A stretch of 64,000 nucleotides of DNA from a virus, in the IMG/VR virus record IMGVR_UViG_3300042868_010125, positions 1 through 64,000 of that record. One strand, written 5' to 3'. Numbering within the stretch: the stretch's first letter is position 1; every line of letters begins with the position of its first letter. Below are positions 21,436 through 29,222 of this stretch, piece after piece. The position numbers and the translations under genes were made by a program. The notes beneath the pieces were generated by a model, which ran no database searches, had not been told where the DNA came from, and saw nothing but the letters and a program-made list of their open reading frames with translations.

Positions 21436-21734
21436 AGGGCTGTACTCTCTCCTATAAATTTTTTCTCTATTAGGTGGGATATCACAGCAGAAGCATCTGC
21501 AACCGCTATCTCAACCCACTGCTCGTAATCATTTTTATCTTTAGGTGGGTGATTTGGAAACCATCTAGCAAGTAAAGCAAGTGATGCTTCTTCAACTAAA
21601 AAGTCAAAAGTTTCTGGCGAAACAGCATCTTTTTCCCCTTCACCTTCAATTAATGTAAGGTGTTCTTTATCTTTGTCGTTTGTCATTTTTGTCCTTTTTT
21701 CGAAGTTGGTAAGAACCTCTGTCACTATTTCCAT
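21432..21734 (-). CDS. Hypothetical acidic protein, 100 aa
   Basis: Acidic with a helical end (FLVEEASLALLARWFPNHPP...VADASAVISHLI). First gene of the operon. Two starts are possible: ATG 21734 (GAGGGAG at 10 nt) or a methionine 16 codons in (AGGAC at 5 nt). Function unknown. Confidence 0.55.
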   Translation of the reverse strand: MEIVTEVLTNFEKRTKMTNDKDKEHLTLIEGEGEKDAVSPETFDFLVEEASLALLARWFPNHPPKDKNDYEQWVEIAVADASAVISHLIEKKFIGESTAL

Positions 21735-22264
21735 TATATAATACTCCCTCTTTTTTCTATAGTCTAATCCACCAGAAACATCTATTGAATATAGACTTTT
21801 AACTATTCACTATTAACTATAGCATATAAAAACAACATAATGACTATACTCAACTATTTTTCCCTAACGCGTTATGCATATATTCTGTAAGGTTCCGTAT
21901 TAATACTTAAGAATACACATTATGTCGTATAGTGTAATAGTCGGATGGACTAAAAAATTCATTTATAAAATGGAAAAAGTTGTCCATAATTCACTGATTT
22001 GACAGGAAATCGGACATATAGTAGTGTCACTAAAAATCACAGTTTTTTGCCCATTTTTAGGGCTTTTCATTATAGAATATCGACCTAAAGTCTATACCAA
22101 TACTTTAGACTTTTAATAGCCCGTTTTGACTTTCACGGGCTATTAACAGGCATTAAAAAAGCCTTACAAACCCCACTTGATGAAGCACTCTAGAATAAAC
22201 TTATACATCTCTAAATCTAATAAATACCATTGCAACTGCCAATATATGTCAACCATTTGTTCTC
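21735..22264. other. AT-rich gene-free region at the strand-divergence zone; candidate origin/control region
   Basis: 530 bp without a credible gene. Repeated TATAGT/ACTATA and TATAGAC words, an AACGCGTT palindrome and several TATA-like boxes occur, and a terminator sits at 22114. It lies about 700 bp from where transcription changes direction. Origin activity is inference. Confidence 0.4.
22114..22145. terminator. Intrinsic terminator-like hairpin
   Basis: TAATAGCCCG (22114-22123) pairs perfectly with CGGGCTATTA (22136-22145); T-rich sequence flanks the left side, so it probably ends the leftward 22924 gene. Confidence 0.75.
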
Positions 22265-22924
22265 CTATTCAACTACGTAGATTGTCTCTTTATGATGCTT
22301 TACCTTCACTGTAGGGTCTACCCAAATTTTAAACCCAACATCTTTAGCCCCCTCACACCAGGAGTAATCTTCACCCATATTTACAGAAAAGTCAACATCA
22401 TCCCACTCGACTTCTCTAATCTTAAACCAAGGTCTCTTCATTTTCTCGAAGACACCATACTTCATCCCTACAAATCCAAAACCAACTCCACCCACCTCGA
22501 CAGGTTCCCAGTGAAGTAAAAAGTCGACTTTATTAACTTTTGTTGGTCTACCCTTAGGGTCCGTCAGATTTACCGCAACCGTTCCGTTAGGGTGCGTTTG
22601 GTATACCCCAGAGACGACATCTAACTCAGAATCATAGATTTTTATAAAGTCTTCAGGGGTCCACTCAATATCTGAATCTATCCAGATTATCTTCTTGTAA
22701 CTTATCTTCCCCCCACACAACTCCCTACTCTGCCAATCATGCGAGTAGGAATCAGTAGCCGTTAACTCTCTGGCACTTGGAACAAATGAAGAGTACTTGC
22801 TCAAAAAGTAGTATGAAATACCCTTTTCATTTAATACCTTAGTTGTCTCTACCAAACTCCTGACATACTCCTGCTTGAACATGGAGCCAGGGGTAGCAAT
22901 TAAAACGTCATAGTGTGTTTTCAC
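22265..22924 (-). CDS. GT-A glycosyltransferase, 219 aa
   Basis: Starts YDVLIATPGSMFKQEYVRSL, has the DxD metal/nucleotide-sugar site in IIWIDSDIEW, and ends with GEDYSWCEGAKDVGFKIWVDPTVKVKHH, the acceptor-side ED and HH signatures of GT2-like enzymes. It transfers a sugar from a nucleotide-sugar donor; targets could be modified phage DNA, virion proteins or host glycans. Singly transcribed leftwards. Confidence 0.8.
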   Translation of the reverse strand: MKTHYDVLIATPGSMFKQEYVRSLVETTKVLNEKGISYYFLSKYSSFVPSARELTATDSYSHDWQSRELCGGKISYKKIIWIDSDIEWTPEDFIKIYDSELDVVSGVYQTHPNGTVAVNLTDPKGRPTKVNKVDFLLHWEPVEVGGVGFGFVGMKYGVFEKMKRPWFKIREVEWDDVDFSVNMGEDYSWCEGAKDVGFKIWVDPTVKVKHHKETIYVVE

Positions 22925-22958
22925 ACTCTTACAATATCACCGCTGCTAGTCTTATTCC

Positions 22959-23174
22959 ATGCCTAACGCGCCCCAGAAAATACGTTGCGATTGGGATAAC
23001 TGCCCCTCACACACAAGAATCAACGTTAGGGGTAAGGACTTCATAACAATTATTTGGGCTAAGCAGGTTAGGTACTTCCACTCCACAGATTGCCTTGCTT
23101 TGTGGGCAGCCAGTTTTCCGATAGGATACGTCTCCACGGGAGCAGAGATTGGAGAATCAGATGCCCTTGATTAA
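22959..23174 (+). CDS. Small cysteine-containing protein, 71 aa
   Basis: CDWDNC near the start and STDCLALWAASF later resemble a treble-clef/FCS-like zinc unit. No good Shine-Dalgarno; a TACAAT -10-like box is 25 nt upstream. First gene of the rightward arm. Function unknown. Confidence 0.5.
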   Translation: MPNAPQKIRCDWDNCPSHTRINVRGKDFITIIWAKQVRYFHSTDCLALWAASFPIGYVSTGAEIGESDALD

Positions 23175-23325
23175 AAAGTTAAAAACTTTTTCTTTTACCT
23201 ATCCAGTATTTGTTAGAGATAGAAGTAGAACTTTAGTTAAATTTACTTGCTCCCACTGCTCAAAAAAATATGCCTCAACTAGGGAAAACATACGTGTAAC
23301 TAATCTATGTTTGGAGTGCAGATGA
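23161..23325 (+). CDS. Zinc-ribbon small protein, 54 aa
   Basis: Basic start, then CSHC (30-33) and CLEC (50-53) forming a four-Cys zinc ribbon. The ATG follows GGAGAATCAG and the gene overlaps both neighbours. Function unknown. Confidence 0.6.
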   Translation: MPLIKKLKTFSFTYPVFVRDRSRTLVKFTCSHCSKKYASTRENIRVTNLCLECR

Positions 23326-23576
23326 TGGACAAGAAAACTATAAGAAAGTCCACCCAATACATAAACTTTTTAGTTGAACAACTTTTAGAGATGCGTGGCT
23401 ACTCTAAAAATGACGAACCTCAACATAAAAAAATAAAAAAAGAATTAGAAGAAGTTTTCTCACTATTAGAGATAGAACTTATTCTCTGCGGAAACTGCGA
23501 AGAAGACGATCTTTTTATACCTACACACAGTTGTAGAATAGATGCAGTAGAGTTAAAAACAGAAAGCATAAAATAA
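23322..23576 (+). CDS. Small helical protein with CxxC, 84 aa
   Basis: Two helices (NFLVEQLLEMRGY, IKKELEEVFSLLEIELIL) then CGNCEEDDLFIPTHSC, a possible metal site. ATG at 23322 overlaps the upstream TGA. Function unknown. Confidence 0.55.
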   Translation: MMDKKTIRKSTQYINFLVEQLLEMRGYSKNDEPQHKKIKKELEEVFSLLEIELILCGNCEEDDLFIPTHSCRIDAVELKTESIK

Positions 23577-23626
23577 GAGTAGGGTTCAACTAAAGGTTTA
23601 GGCTGCTATAGGAATAGGAGTTGTTT

Positions 23627-23854
23627 ATGACATATGAAGGTTCTCTATACTGGAGCAATTACGACTCTGTAAAAGATATTATAGAATACGAACTTAGAAT
23701 GAAAATGTACTCCCTCATTGAAGAAGAGATGAAGAAAGCAGTTGCTTTAGGACTGCCACATACGTACATAGATGGCATGGACTATATAAAAACACTATTG
23801 TTAGACACCCATAAGGAAAAAGAGGATACGGTTTCACAACCTACCCTTCTCTAA
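23627..23854 (+). CDS. Hypothetical protein, 75 aa
   Basis: Soluble, helical, acidic (DSVKDIIEYELRMKMYSLIEEEMKKAVALG). ATG at 23627 behind AATAGGAGTTGTTT. Function unknown; it precedes the reductase cassette by 78 bp. Confidence 0.6.
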   Translation: MTYEGSLYWSNYDSVKDIIEYELRMKMYSLIEEEMKKAVALGLPHTYIDGMDYIKTLLLDTHKEKEDTVSQPTLL

Positions 23855-23932
23855 TTTGCTGTAAGATTTGCGTCTAGGGTTTCACTTTAGATAAGTTTAA
23901 TTATTCGTACATTCACATAGAGGAGTTTTTTC

Positions 23933-25975
23933 ATGTCTGTTGCTTTCTCATTTCATCTTTCAGAAGATTTCGTAAATGGTTATAAAAGCAAAAAAGCGCC
24001 ATTTGGTTATCGAGATGCAGCAGGAAACTCAGTCGGAGAAATTACATTCTTACGCACATACTCACGCTTAAAAGAAGATGGAACCAAAGAGACATGGGTT
24101 GATGTTTGCGAACGAGTTATTAATGGAATGTACTCTTTACAAAAAGACCACGCGAAAACTAATCGACTACCTTGGTCTGATACTAAAGCCGCAGCTTCTG
24201 CTAAAGAAGCATTTGAGCGTTTGTTTGAATTGAAGTGGTCACCACCAGGACGCGGACTTTGGGTAATGGGAACTCCTATTGTTATGGCGCAACGTAACTC
24301 TGCAGCGTTACAAAACTGCGCTTTCGTTTCAACAAAAGAAATGACAAAAGCAGATCCGTCACGACCATTTACATTTTTAATGGAAGCATCAATGCTTGGC
24401 GTTGGCGTTGGCTTTGATGACAAAGGTGCTGACAAAGATTTCCAAATCTATGAACCACAAGGAGAAGAAACATATGTCGTCCCAGATACCAGAGAAGGTT
24501 GGGTTAAGTCACTTGAAATCATCATCAATGCCTACCTCAGAGCAGATCAGAAGAATCCAGTATTTGATTACAAAGAAATCCGCCCAGCAGGTACTCCAAT
24601 TAAAACATTCGGAGGAACAGCAGCAGGACACGAACCGTTAGAGCGTTTACACAAACACATAACTAAATTATTTGCAGGACGCTCTGGAGAAAAAGTAACT
24701 CGCAGAGATATTGCTGATATTGGAAACATGATTGGCGTTTGCGTTGTTAGCGGAAACGTTCGACGCTCTGCTGAACTTCTTATTGGTCGCATTGACGATA
24801 AAGATTTCCTCAACTTAAAGAATGCAGAGATTTATCCAGAGCGTAACTCTTACGACCCAGCATCTCCTGGTTGGGCGTGGATGTCTAACAACTCAGTTGA
24901 AGCATATGTTGGCGCTGACTTAGACCCTATTGTTGAAGGCATTGCTCGTAATGGAGAGCCAGGAGTTGTTTGGCTAGATGTATCTCGTCAATACGGACGT
25001 CTGGTTGACCCACCTAACAATAAAGATTATCGCGTTGAAGGTTATAACCCTTGCGCTGAACAATCACTGGAGTCTTACGAAATGTGTACTCTTGTTGAAA
25101 CATATCTCAACCGTCACGACTCATTAGAAGATTACAAACGCACTCTTAAGTTTGCTTATCTTTACGCAAAAACTGTAACACTTCTACCAACTCACTGGTC
25201 GGAGACAAATGGAATTATGCAACGTAATCGCCGTATCGGAACCTCGATGTCAGGCGTTGCTAACTTTGCAGATAACCGTGGTCTTCCAACTTTAAGAGAA
25301 TGGATGGACGAAGGTTATAAGACAATTAAGTACTATGACACCACCTACTCTGAATGGCTTGGCATACGCGAGTCAATCAAGACAACTACTGTTAAACCGT
25401 CTGGAACAGTTTCTATTCTCGCAGGTGAATCACCTGGCGTTCATTGGACTCCTGGTGGTAAGTATTTTATGCGTACTATTCGTTTTGGTAATTCTGACCC
25501 TATGTTGCCTTTATTTAAGATGGCTAATTATAAAGTTGAACCAGCGTCGGAGAATCCAGAAACAACTTCGGTTGTTTACTTTCCTATCAAGTCTGAATCA
25601 AAGCGGGCTGAGAAAGACGTCTCAATCTACGAAAAGATGGCGCTAGCAGCATATGCACAACGCTACTGGTCTGATAACTCTGTCTCTGTAACTATCTCCT
25701 TTAATCCTGAAACAGAGTCCGAAGCAGTAGGAACAGTCTTGCATCTTTATGATGGTCAACTAAAGACAGTCTCATTCCTACCGTCAGGTAATTTTACATA
25801 TCCACAAATGCCTTATACACAAATTACCGAGAAAGAGTATGAGGACGAGGGAACTTTACGTCTATTTCCTATTGACTTCTCTGGCGTGTATGCTGGTATG
25901 GCTGCTGATGCAATTGGTGAGGCTTACTGCACCACAGACGCATGCGAGGTGAAACTAATTAAGGAGAATCAATGA
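23933..25975 (+). CDS. nrdJ: Class II adenosylcobalamin-dependent ribonucleotide reductase, 680 aa
   Basis: Monomeric class II type that reduces ribonucleotides to deoxyribonucleotides with an adenosylcobalamin-derived radical, supplying DNA precursors without oxygen dependence. All family residues sit at the spacing known for the Lactobacillus enzyme: redox pair Cys129 (NCAF) and Cys385, thiyl-radical Cys374 with Asn372 and Glu376 in NPCAEQ, and the C-terminal shuttle pair Cys666/Cys671. Length is a little below the usual 700-740. ATG behind GAGGAG. It overlaps the next gene by ATGA and leads a cassette of B12-related genes. I saw no cobalamin riboswitch in the 78-bp upstream gap. Confidence 0.95.
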   Translation: MSVAFSFHLSEDFVNGYKSKKAPFGYRDAAGNSVGEITFLRTYSRLKEDGTKETWVDVCERVINGMYSLQKDHAKTNRLPWSDTKAAASAKEAFERLFELKWSPPGRGLWVMGTPIVMAQRNSAALQNCAFVSTKEMTKADPSRPFTFLMEASMLGVGVGFDDKGADKDFQIYEPQGEETYVVPDTREGWVKSLEIIINAYLRADQKNPVFDYKEIRPAGTPIKTFGGTAAGHEPLERLHKHITKLFAGRSGEKVTRRDIADIGNMIGVCVVSGNVRRSAELLIGRIDDKDFLNLKNAEIYPERNSYDPASPGWAWMSNNSVEAYVGADLDPIVEGIARNGEPGVVWLDVSRQYGRLVDPPNNKDYRVEGYNPCAEQSLESYEMCTLVETYLNRHDSLEDYKRTLKFAYLYAKTVTLLPTHWSETNGIMQRNRRIGTSMSGVANFADNRGLPTLREWMDEGYKTIKYYDTTYSEWLGIRESIKTTTVKPSGTVSILAGESPGVHWTPGGKYFMRTIRFGNSDPMLPLFKMANYKVEPASENPETTSVVYFPIKSESKRAEKDVSIYEKMALAAYAQRYWSDNSVSVTISFNPETESEAVGTVLHLYDGQLKTVSFLPSGNFTYPQMPYTQITEKEYEDEGTLRLFPIDFSGVYAGMAADAIGEAYCTTDACEVKLIKENQ

Positions 25976-26424
25976 AAAAGGGATTAACACCTTTTGTAAT
26001 TGTTTTTCTTTTTTTAACTGGTTTTATATTTTTAAATAAACCTAACGACACCTGCGTCAATCTTTATGTTGATTATGGTTCATTAGACAATAAAGCCGTA
26101 TCAACAGAGTGCATTACTGTTTCTAACAAAACAAATGCTTTAGATATTTTAGATAGAGCCGAATATAAAATAGAAGGCACTCAAAAATATGGAAATGCTA
26201 TTGTTTGTAGAGTTAATGGGTTTCCAGATAAAACAGTCGAGTCTTGTGAAATTATGCCACCAGAAAAGGCTTTTTGGGCGGTGATTATAAAAAAGAAAGA
26301 AATATTTCCACTACTTAGTTCCGATTGGGGTTGGGCGCAAAAAGGTATAAATGAAACATATTTATCACCAGGTGACTCTTTAGGTTTAGTATTTTCAACA
26401 AACGGAGAAGTTAGATGGCCTTAA
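25972..26424 (+). CDS. Membrane-anchored DUF4430 / transcobalamin-like protein, 150 aa
   Basis: N-terminal membrane anchor or signal (residues 6-23), then a domain in the DUF4430 pattern: VNLYVDYGS, TNALDILDRA, a Cys-rich middle (four Cys, likely two disulfides), VRWAVI-like strand, WGWAQKGINETYLSPGDSLGLVF. DUF4430 is related to the C-terminal, cobalamin-covering domain of transcobalamin and intrinsic factor; in bacteria such domains occur on surface proteins near B12 uptake genes. Its ATG overlaps the nrdJ stop, so a role in capturing corrinoid for the reductase is a reasonable inference. B12 binding is not shown. Confidence 0.65.
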   Translation: MKKGLTPFVIVFLFLTGFIFLNKPNDTCVNLYVDYGSLDNKAVSTECITVSNKTNALDILDRAEYKIEGTQKYGNAIVCRVNGFPDKTVESCEIMPPEKAFWAVIIKKKEIFPLLSSDWGWAQKGINETYLSPGDSLGLVFSTNGEVRWP

Positions 26425-26555
26425 AAACTTTAAATAAAAATACTAAAAATAAAGTCTCTGTTAAAACTCTTTTTCAATTAGCAATAACTTTATTTTCTTT
26501 ATATGTAGCCAACAAAATTAGTGTCGATGTTTGGCGCTCAATGACTGGACACTAA
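26415..26555 (+). CDS. 46-aa single-span membrane protein within the B12 cassette
   Basis: A basic start (KTLNKNTKNK), one transmembrane helix (about residues 18-34) and a short tail. It overlaps the DUF4430 gene by 10 nt and its TAA overlaps the ATG of the adenosyltransferase (TAATG). Translation coupling on both sides argues that it works with its neighbours, perhaps as a partner of the DUF4430 protein in the membrane. Confidence 0.6.
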   Translation: MALKTLNKNTKNKVSVKTLFQLAITLFSLYVANKISVDVWRSMTGH

Positions 26556-27142
26556 TGGTTCGTCTAACTCGTATTTACACAAAGACAGGTGATGACGGAA
26601 CTACAGCACTTGGTGACAATTCTCGTACATCTAAAAACGACCCACGCTTAGAAGCATTCGCAACCGTTGATGAAGCAAACTCAAATATTGGTGTAGTAGT
26701 TTCTACCGCACTCGAGTCAGAAATAAGTAAACTACTTACAGTAATACAAAACGACTTATTTGATGTTGGTGCTGACCTATGTACTCCAGTTGTTGATAGT
26801 CCAGAGTATGAACCTTTAAGAATTACAGAAGAGCAAATAACTTGGTTAGAGTCCATGATTGATAAATACAACGCATCCCTTGCTCCACTTCAATCATTTG
26901 TACTTCCATCTGGCACCCCAACGAGTGCTCAGTTGCATGTTGCTAGGACAGTTGTTCGTAGGGCAGAGCGAGAGACTTGGAGAGCAATCAGTCAGTTTGG
27001 AGCAGGAGTAAATCCTCTTACAGCCAAATACCTTAATCGCCTATCTGATTTATTATTCGTACTTGCCAGATGGTCTAATCAAGAAGTCGGCGATATTCTT
27101 TGGATGCCAGGAAAGAATCGCAACACAGATTCGACACTCTAG
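26555..27142 (+). CDS. pduO: ATP:cob(I)alamin adenosyltransferase, PduO type, 195 aa
   Basis: Starts MVRLTRIYTKTGDDGTTALGDNSR, the ATP-binding signature of PduO-type adenosyltransferases, and later has FVLPSGTPTSAQLHVARTVVRRAERE, the conserved helix facing the active site. The enzyme moves the adenosyl group of ATP to cob(I)alamin, giving adenosylcobalamin, exactly the cofactor NrdJ needs. Full length for the family. The ATG at 26555 overlaps the stop of the small membrane gene; a longer frame from 26531 lacks the family start. Confidence 0.95.
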   Translation: MVRLTRIYTKTGDDGTTALGDNSRTSKNDPRLEAFATVDEANSNIGVVVSTALESEISKLLTVIQNDLFDVGADLCTPVVDSPEYEPLRITEEQITWLESMIDKYNASLAPLQSFVLPSGTPTSAQLHVARTVVRRAERETWRAISQFGAGVNPLTAKYLNRLSDLLFVLARWSNQEVGDILWMPGKNRNTDSTL

Positions 27143-27231
27143 AGTTTTTTCACATTACTTACTCACTAAGCATGTATGCTTTTCCAAACGCTAATGCAAC
27201 CTAGCCCTCACGCAGAGTCACGGCTGCAAGT

Positions 27232-27255
27232 GAGGTACGACTAATTAAGGAGAAT
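27232..27255 (+). repeat. Echo of the nrdJ 3' end
   Basis: 24-nt block matching nrdJ positions 25946-25969 except for three bases (GAGGT, 3 nt, ACTAATTAAGGAGAAT). In both places it supplies the ribosome-binding site of the next gene; possibly a recombination scar. Confidence 0.5.
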
Positions 27256-27259
27256 TCAA

Positions 27260-27367
27260 ATGGCTAACAAAGAACAAAAAGAACCTACTAAAAAGAAGAA
27301 GCCTGCACAATCAACTCTTAAAGAAAAGCGTGCAGTAAAAGTTAAGAAGAAGACAAAAGTTAAGTAA
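27260..27367 (+). CDS. Lysine-rich microprotein, 35 aa
   Basis: About half Lys/Arg (TKKKKPAQS...KVKKKTKVK), so DNA or RNA binding is likely on charge alone. ATG behind AAGGAGAATTCA; TAA overlaps the speD ATG. Confidence 0.55.
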   Translation: MANKEQKEPTKKKKPAQSTLKEKRAVKVKKKTKVK

Positions 27368-27750
27368 TGTCTGTCGAACACAAACATATACTTATCAACG
27401 CTAGAGTAAATAATTCTTTAGCAAGTACAGAAGACGCGGTATCTTTTCTTAAAGATTTGGTTGATAGAGTAGGAATGAAAATTCTTATGGGACCTCACGC
27501 GACTTATGTAGACGCACCTGGTAACAGAGGCGTTACAGCAATTGTTGGTATAGAAACCAGTCATATTGCTTTCCACGTCTGGGATGAGGAATCCCCAGCA
27601 AGGCTTCAGTTTGACCTCTATACCTGCGGTTCCCTAGATAAAGATGTAGTAATAGGGGCAGTTAAAGAGCGTTTTGAGTTAGTTAGTGCTGACTACAGAA
27701 TGTATGACAGAGAGCATGGCTTCGTCCTTCTAGAAGAGGGAACTCTTTAA
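27367..27750 (+). CDS. speD: S-adenosylmethionine decarboxylase-family protein (SpeD), 127 aa
   Basis: The self-cleaving core reads TSHIAFHVWDEE...FDLYTCG. Ser65 would become the pyruvoyl group, with His70 the processing base and Cys87 the acid, as in bacterial SpeD. There are two extra residues between Ser and Cys compared with the Thermotoga enzyme. Canonical SpeD makes decarboxylated AdoMet for spermidine; some phage homologues are reported to act on arginine or ornithine instead. Either way it points to polyamine production. Coupled to the Lys-rich gene. Confidence 0.85.
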   Translation: MSVEHKHILINARVNNSLASTEDAVSFLKDLVDRVGMKILMGPHATYVDAPGNRGVTAIVGIETSHIAFHVWDEESPARLQFDLYTCGSLDKDVVIGAVKERFELVSADYRMYDREHGFVLLEEGTL

Positions 27751-27766
27751 ACTTCATAAAATCACT

Positions 27767-27809
27767 CTTTCCTTCCGCTTGTACAATAGTGTTTTAAGTG
27801 GAAGGAAAG
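27767..27809 (+). promoter_or_regulatory. Inverted repeat around a -10 box and over the lipoprotein RBS
   Basis: CTTTCCTTCCGCTT (27767-27780) and AAGTGGAAGGAAAG (27796-27809) form a 14-bp repeat with one G-U. TACAAT (27782-27787) lies between, and GGAAGG in the right arm is the Shine-Dalgarno of the 27814 gene. Either an operator or an RNA hairpin masking the RBS. Confidence 0.5.
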
Positions 27810-27813
27810 ACTG

Positions 27814-28038
27814 ATGTCCAAAGTCAAATTTCTAGTAGGCATTGCTTTGAGCGCCCTACTGTTATCTAGTTGTGGGTATCAGGGTTTCTATAGATATCCT
27901 TGTCAAAACCCAGAAAATTGGAAAAATGCTGAATGCAATCCTCCAATCTGCGAAGCATCTGGAACATGCACAAAAGACACACTTGAAATAAATCCAAATT
28001 CAGACGTAGATACAACAGGGGGAACAAGCAATGGCTAG
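27814..28038 (+). CDS. Small lipoprotein, 74 aa
   Basis: Signal peptide with lipobox LLSSC (Cys20), then a short domain with five further Cys and a polar tail. It would be attached to the outer face of the host membrane. Sits before holin-like and endolysin genes; it may be a lysis accessory or an exclusion protein. Confidence 0.7.
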   Translation: MSKVKFLVGIALSALLLSSCGYQGFYRYPCQNPENWKNAECNPPICEASGTCTKDTLEINPNSDVDTTGGTSNG

Positions 28039-28438
28039 ACAAAAACTAACGCCACAAGATTTAGATGCACGCTTAAAATTTATTTTAGGCATTACATTAG
28101 GTTCAATTCTATTCCTTACATCAGTAGGAATTCTGTATGGTCTTTTATTTGTTAGCCAGCCAATCGGAACTCAATCAGAGAACGACAAAATGTTCTTTAA
28201 CGTTCTTGGCTCAGTTGCAACATTTATTACAGGAACTCTTGCAGGTCTTTTGATTGGCAACTCTGGTGCTAAAGACATTATGTCTGCCCAACTTGCTAAC
28301 AAAGAGATGGATGCAAAAAACACTCAGGCAGATAAAAAACTTGAAGCAGAAATTGATGCAACCGCTGCACGTCTAGCGGCTAAACCAGATGGCGCAATGC
28401 CAGAAGAACAACCAGTTGATACAGATTGGGATAAATAA
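28031..28438 (+). CDS. Holin-like membrane protein, 135 aa
   Basis: Two transmembrane helices (about residues 16-42 and 58-76), then a long charged helical tail. Overlaps the lipoprotein gene by 8 nt and precedes the endolysin, the usual place of a holin. Assigned from topology and neighbours. Confidence 0.6.
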   Translation: MARQKLTPQDLDARLKFILGITLGSILFLTSVGILYGLLFVSQPIGTQSENDKMFFNVLGSVATFITGTLAGLLIGNSGAKDIMSAQLANKEMDAKNTQADKKLEAEIDATAARLAAKPDGAMPEEQPVDTDWDK

Positions 28439-28439
28439 T

Positions 28440-28514
28440 ATGTGTGCAACATGCGGATGTGGACGTGGTATTCCAAAACCAAAACCAACAAAAAAGCCTA
28501 AGGGAGGTATGTAG
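28440..28514 (+). CDS. 24-aa cysteine microprotein
   Basis: MCATCGCGRGIP followed by a Pro/Lys tail: a CxxCxC cluster in a tiny protein. Its last codons contain the GGGAGG ribosome-binding site of the endolysin, so translation is linked. Function unknown. Confidence 0.5.
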   Translation: MCATCGCGRGIPKPKPTKKPKGGM

Positions 28515-28516
28515 TA

Positions 28517-29107
28517 ATGGCAGAGCAAGGAACAGCAGCTCGTTTAATTGAAGTTGCTACAGCCGAACTAGGAACTATTGAAGGTCCTAAAGATAACGAA
28601 ACAAAGTATGGCGCTTTTATGAAGGCTAACTTTCAACCATGGTGCGGAAGTTTTGTTAACTGGTGTGCAAACGAAGCAGAGGTAAAAGTTCCTAATACTG
28701 TTTACACTCCAGGTGGTGCAGCAGCATTTAAGAAAAAAGGCGCATGGATTGATGGAGACATTGCAGATCCAGAACCAGGAGATATTGCCTATTTTGATTT
28801 TCCATCAGATGGTGTTGACCGGATTAGTCACGTTGGAATTGTTGTAAAAGATAATGAAGATGGAACCGTTTGGTGTATTGAAGGAAATACATCTTCAAAA
28901 AAATCTGGAAGCCAAAGAAATGGCGGAGAAGTTTGTAAGCAACTTCGTGCTTTTAAAAAGAACAAGGCTGGCGTAATGATTTCAATTGTTGGTTTTGGTC
29001 GTCCTAAGTTTAAGGGTGCAGGAGCCGCAGCATCAGCACCAGCATCAGCACCAGTTTCAAAATCAACAAGTAAAAAAGTAACTAAGTGCCCGACTTGTGG
29101 TAAATAG
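28517..29107 (+). CDS. CHAP-domain endolysin, 196 aa
   Basis: CHAP amidase/peptidase: Cys43 in QPWCGSFVNWC, His105 in ISHVGIVV, and Glu122/Asn124 in IEGN give the catalytic set that cuts peptidoglycan peptide bonds. An Ala/Ser/Pro linker (about 165-185) leads to a C-terminal CPTCGK zinc-like tip that may help wall binding. Preceded by a holin-like gene. Confidence 0.9.
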   Translation: MAEQGTAARLIEVATAELGTIEGPKDNETKYGAFMKANFQPWCGSFVNWCANEAEVKVPNTVYTPGGAAAFKKKGAWIDGDIADPEPGDIAYFDFPSDGVDRISHVGIVVKDNEDGTVWCIEGNTSSKKSGSQRNGGEVCKQLRAFKKNKAGVMISIVGFGRPKFKGAGAAASAPASAPVSKSTSKKVTKCPTCGK

Positions 29108-29219
29108 TGACGAAGAACGTATTAAGCCTTGGCTATGTGCTTTGTGCAAAAAACGTTACGTTGTCCAAAATTTAGCACGTATGTGTGAACAAAAACATCT
29201 AGAGGAAGAGTATTCATAA
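29097..29219 (+). CDS. Zinc-binding microprotein, 40 aa
   Basis: PWLCALCKKRY...MCEQKH gives a CxxC...CxxxH zinc site. GTG start overlapping the endolysin end. Function unknown. Confidence 0.5.
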   Translation: MVNSDEERIKPWLCALCKKRYVVQNLARMCEQKHLEEEYS

Positions 29220-29222
29220 ATT

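Noticed and set aside
23855-23932. Cobalamin riboswitch before nrdJ
   Set aside because: Only 78 bp are available and no B12-box sequence or multi-helix fold was seen.
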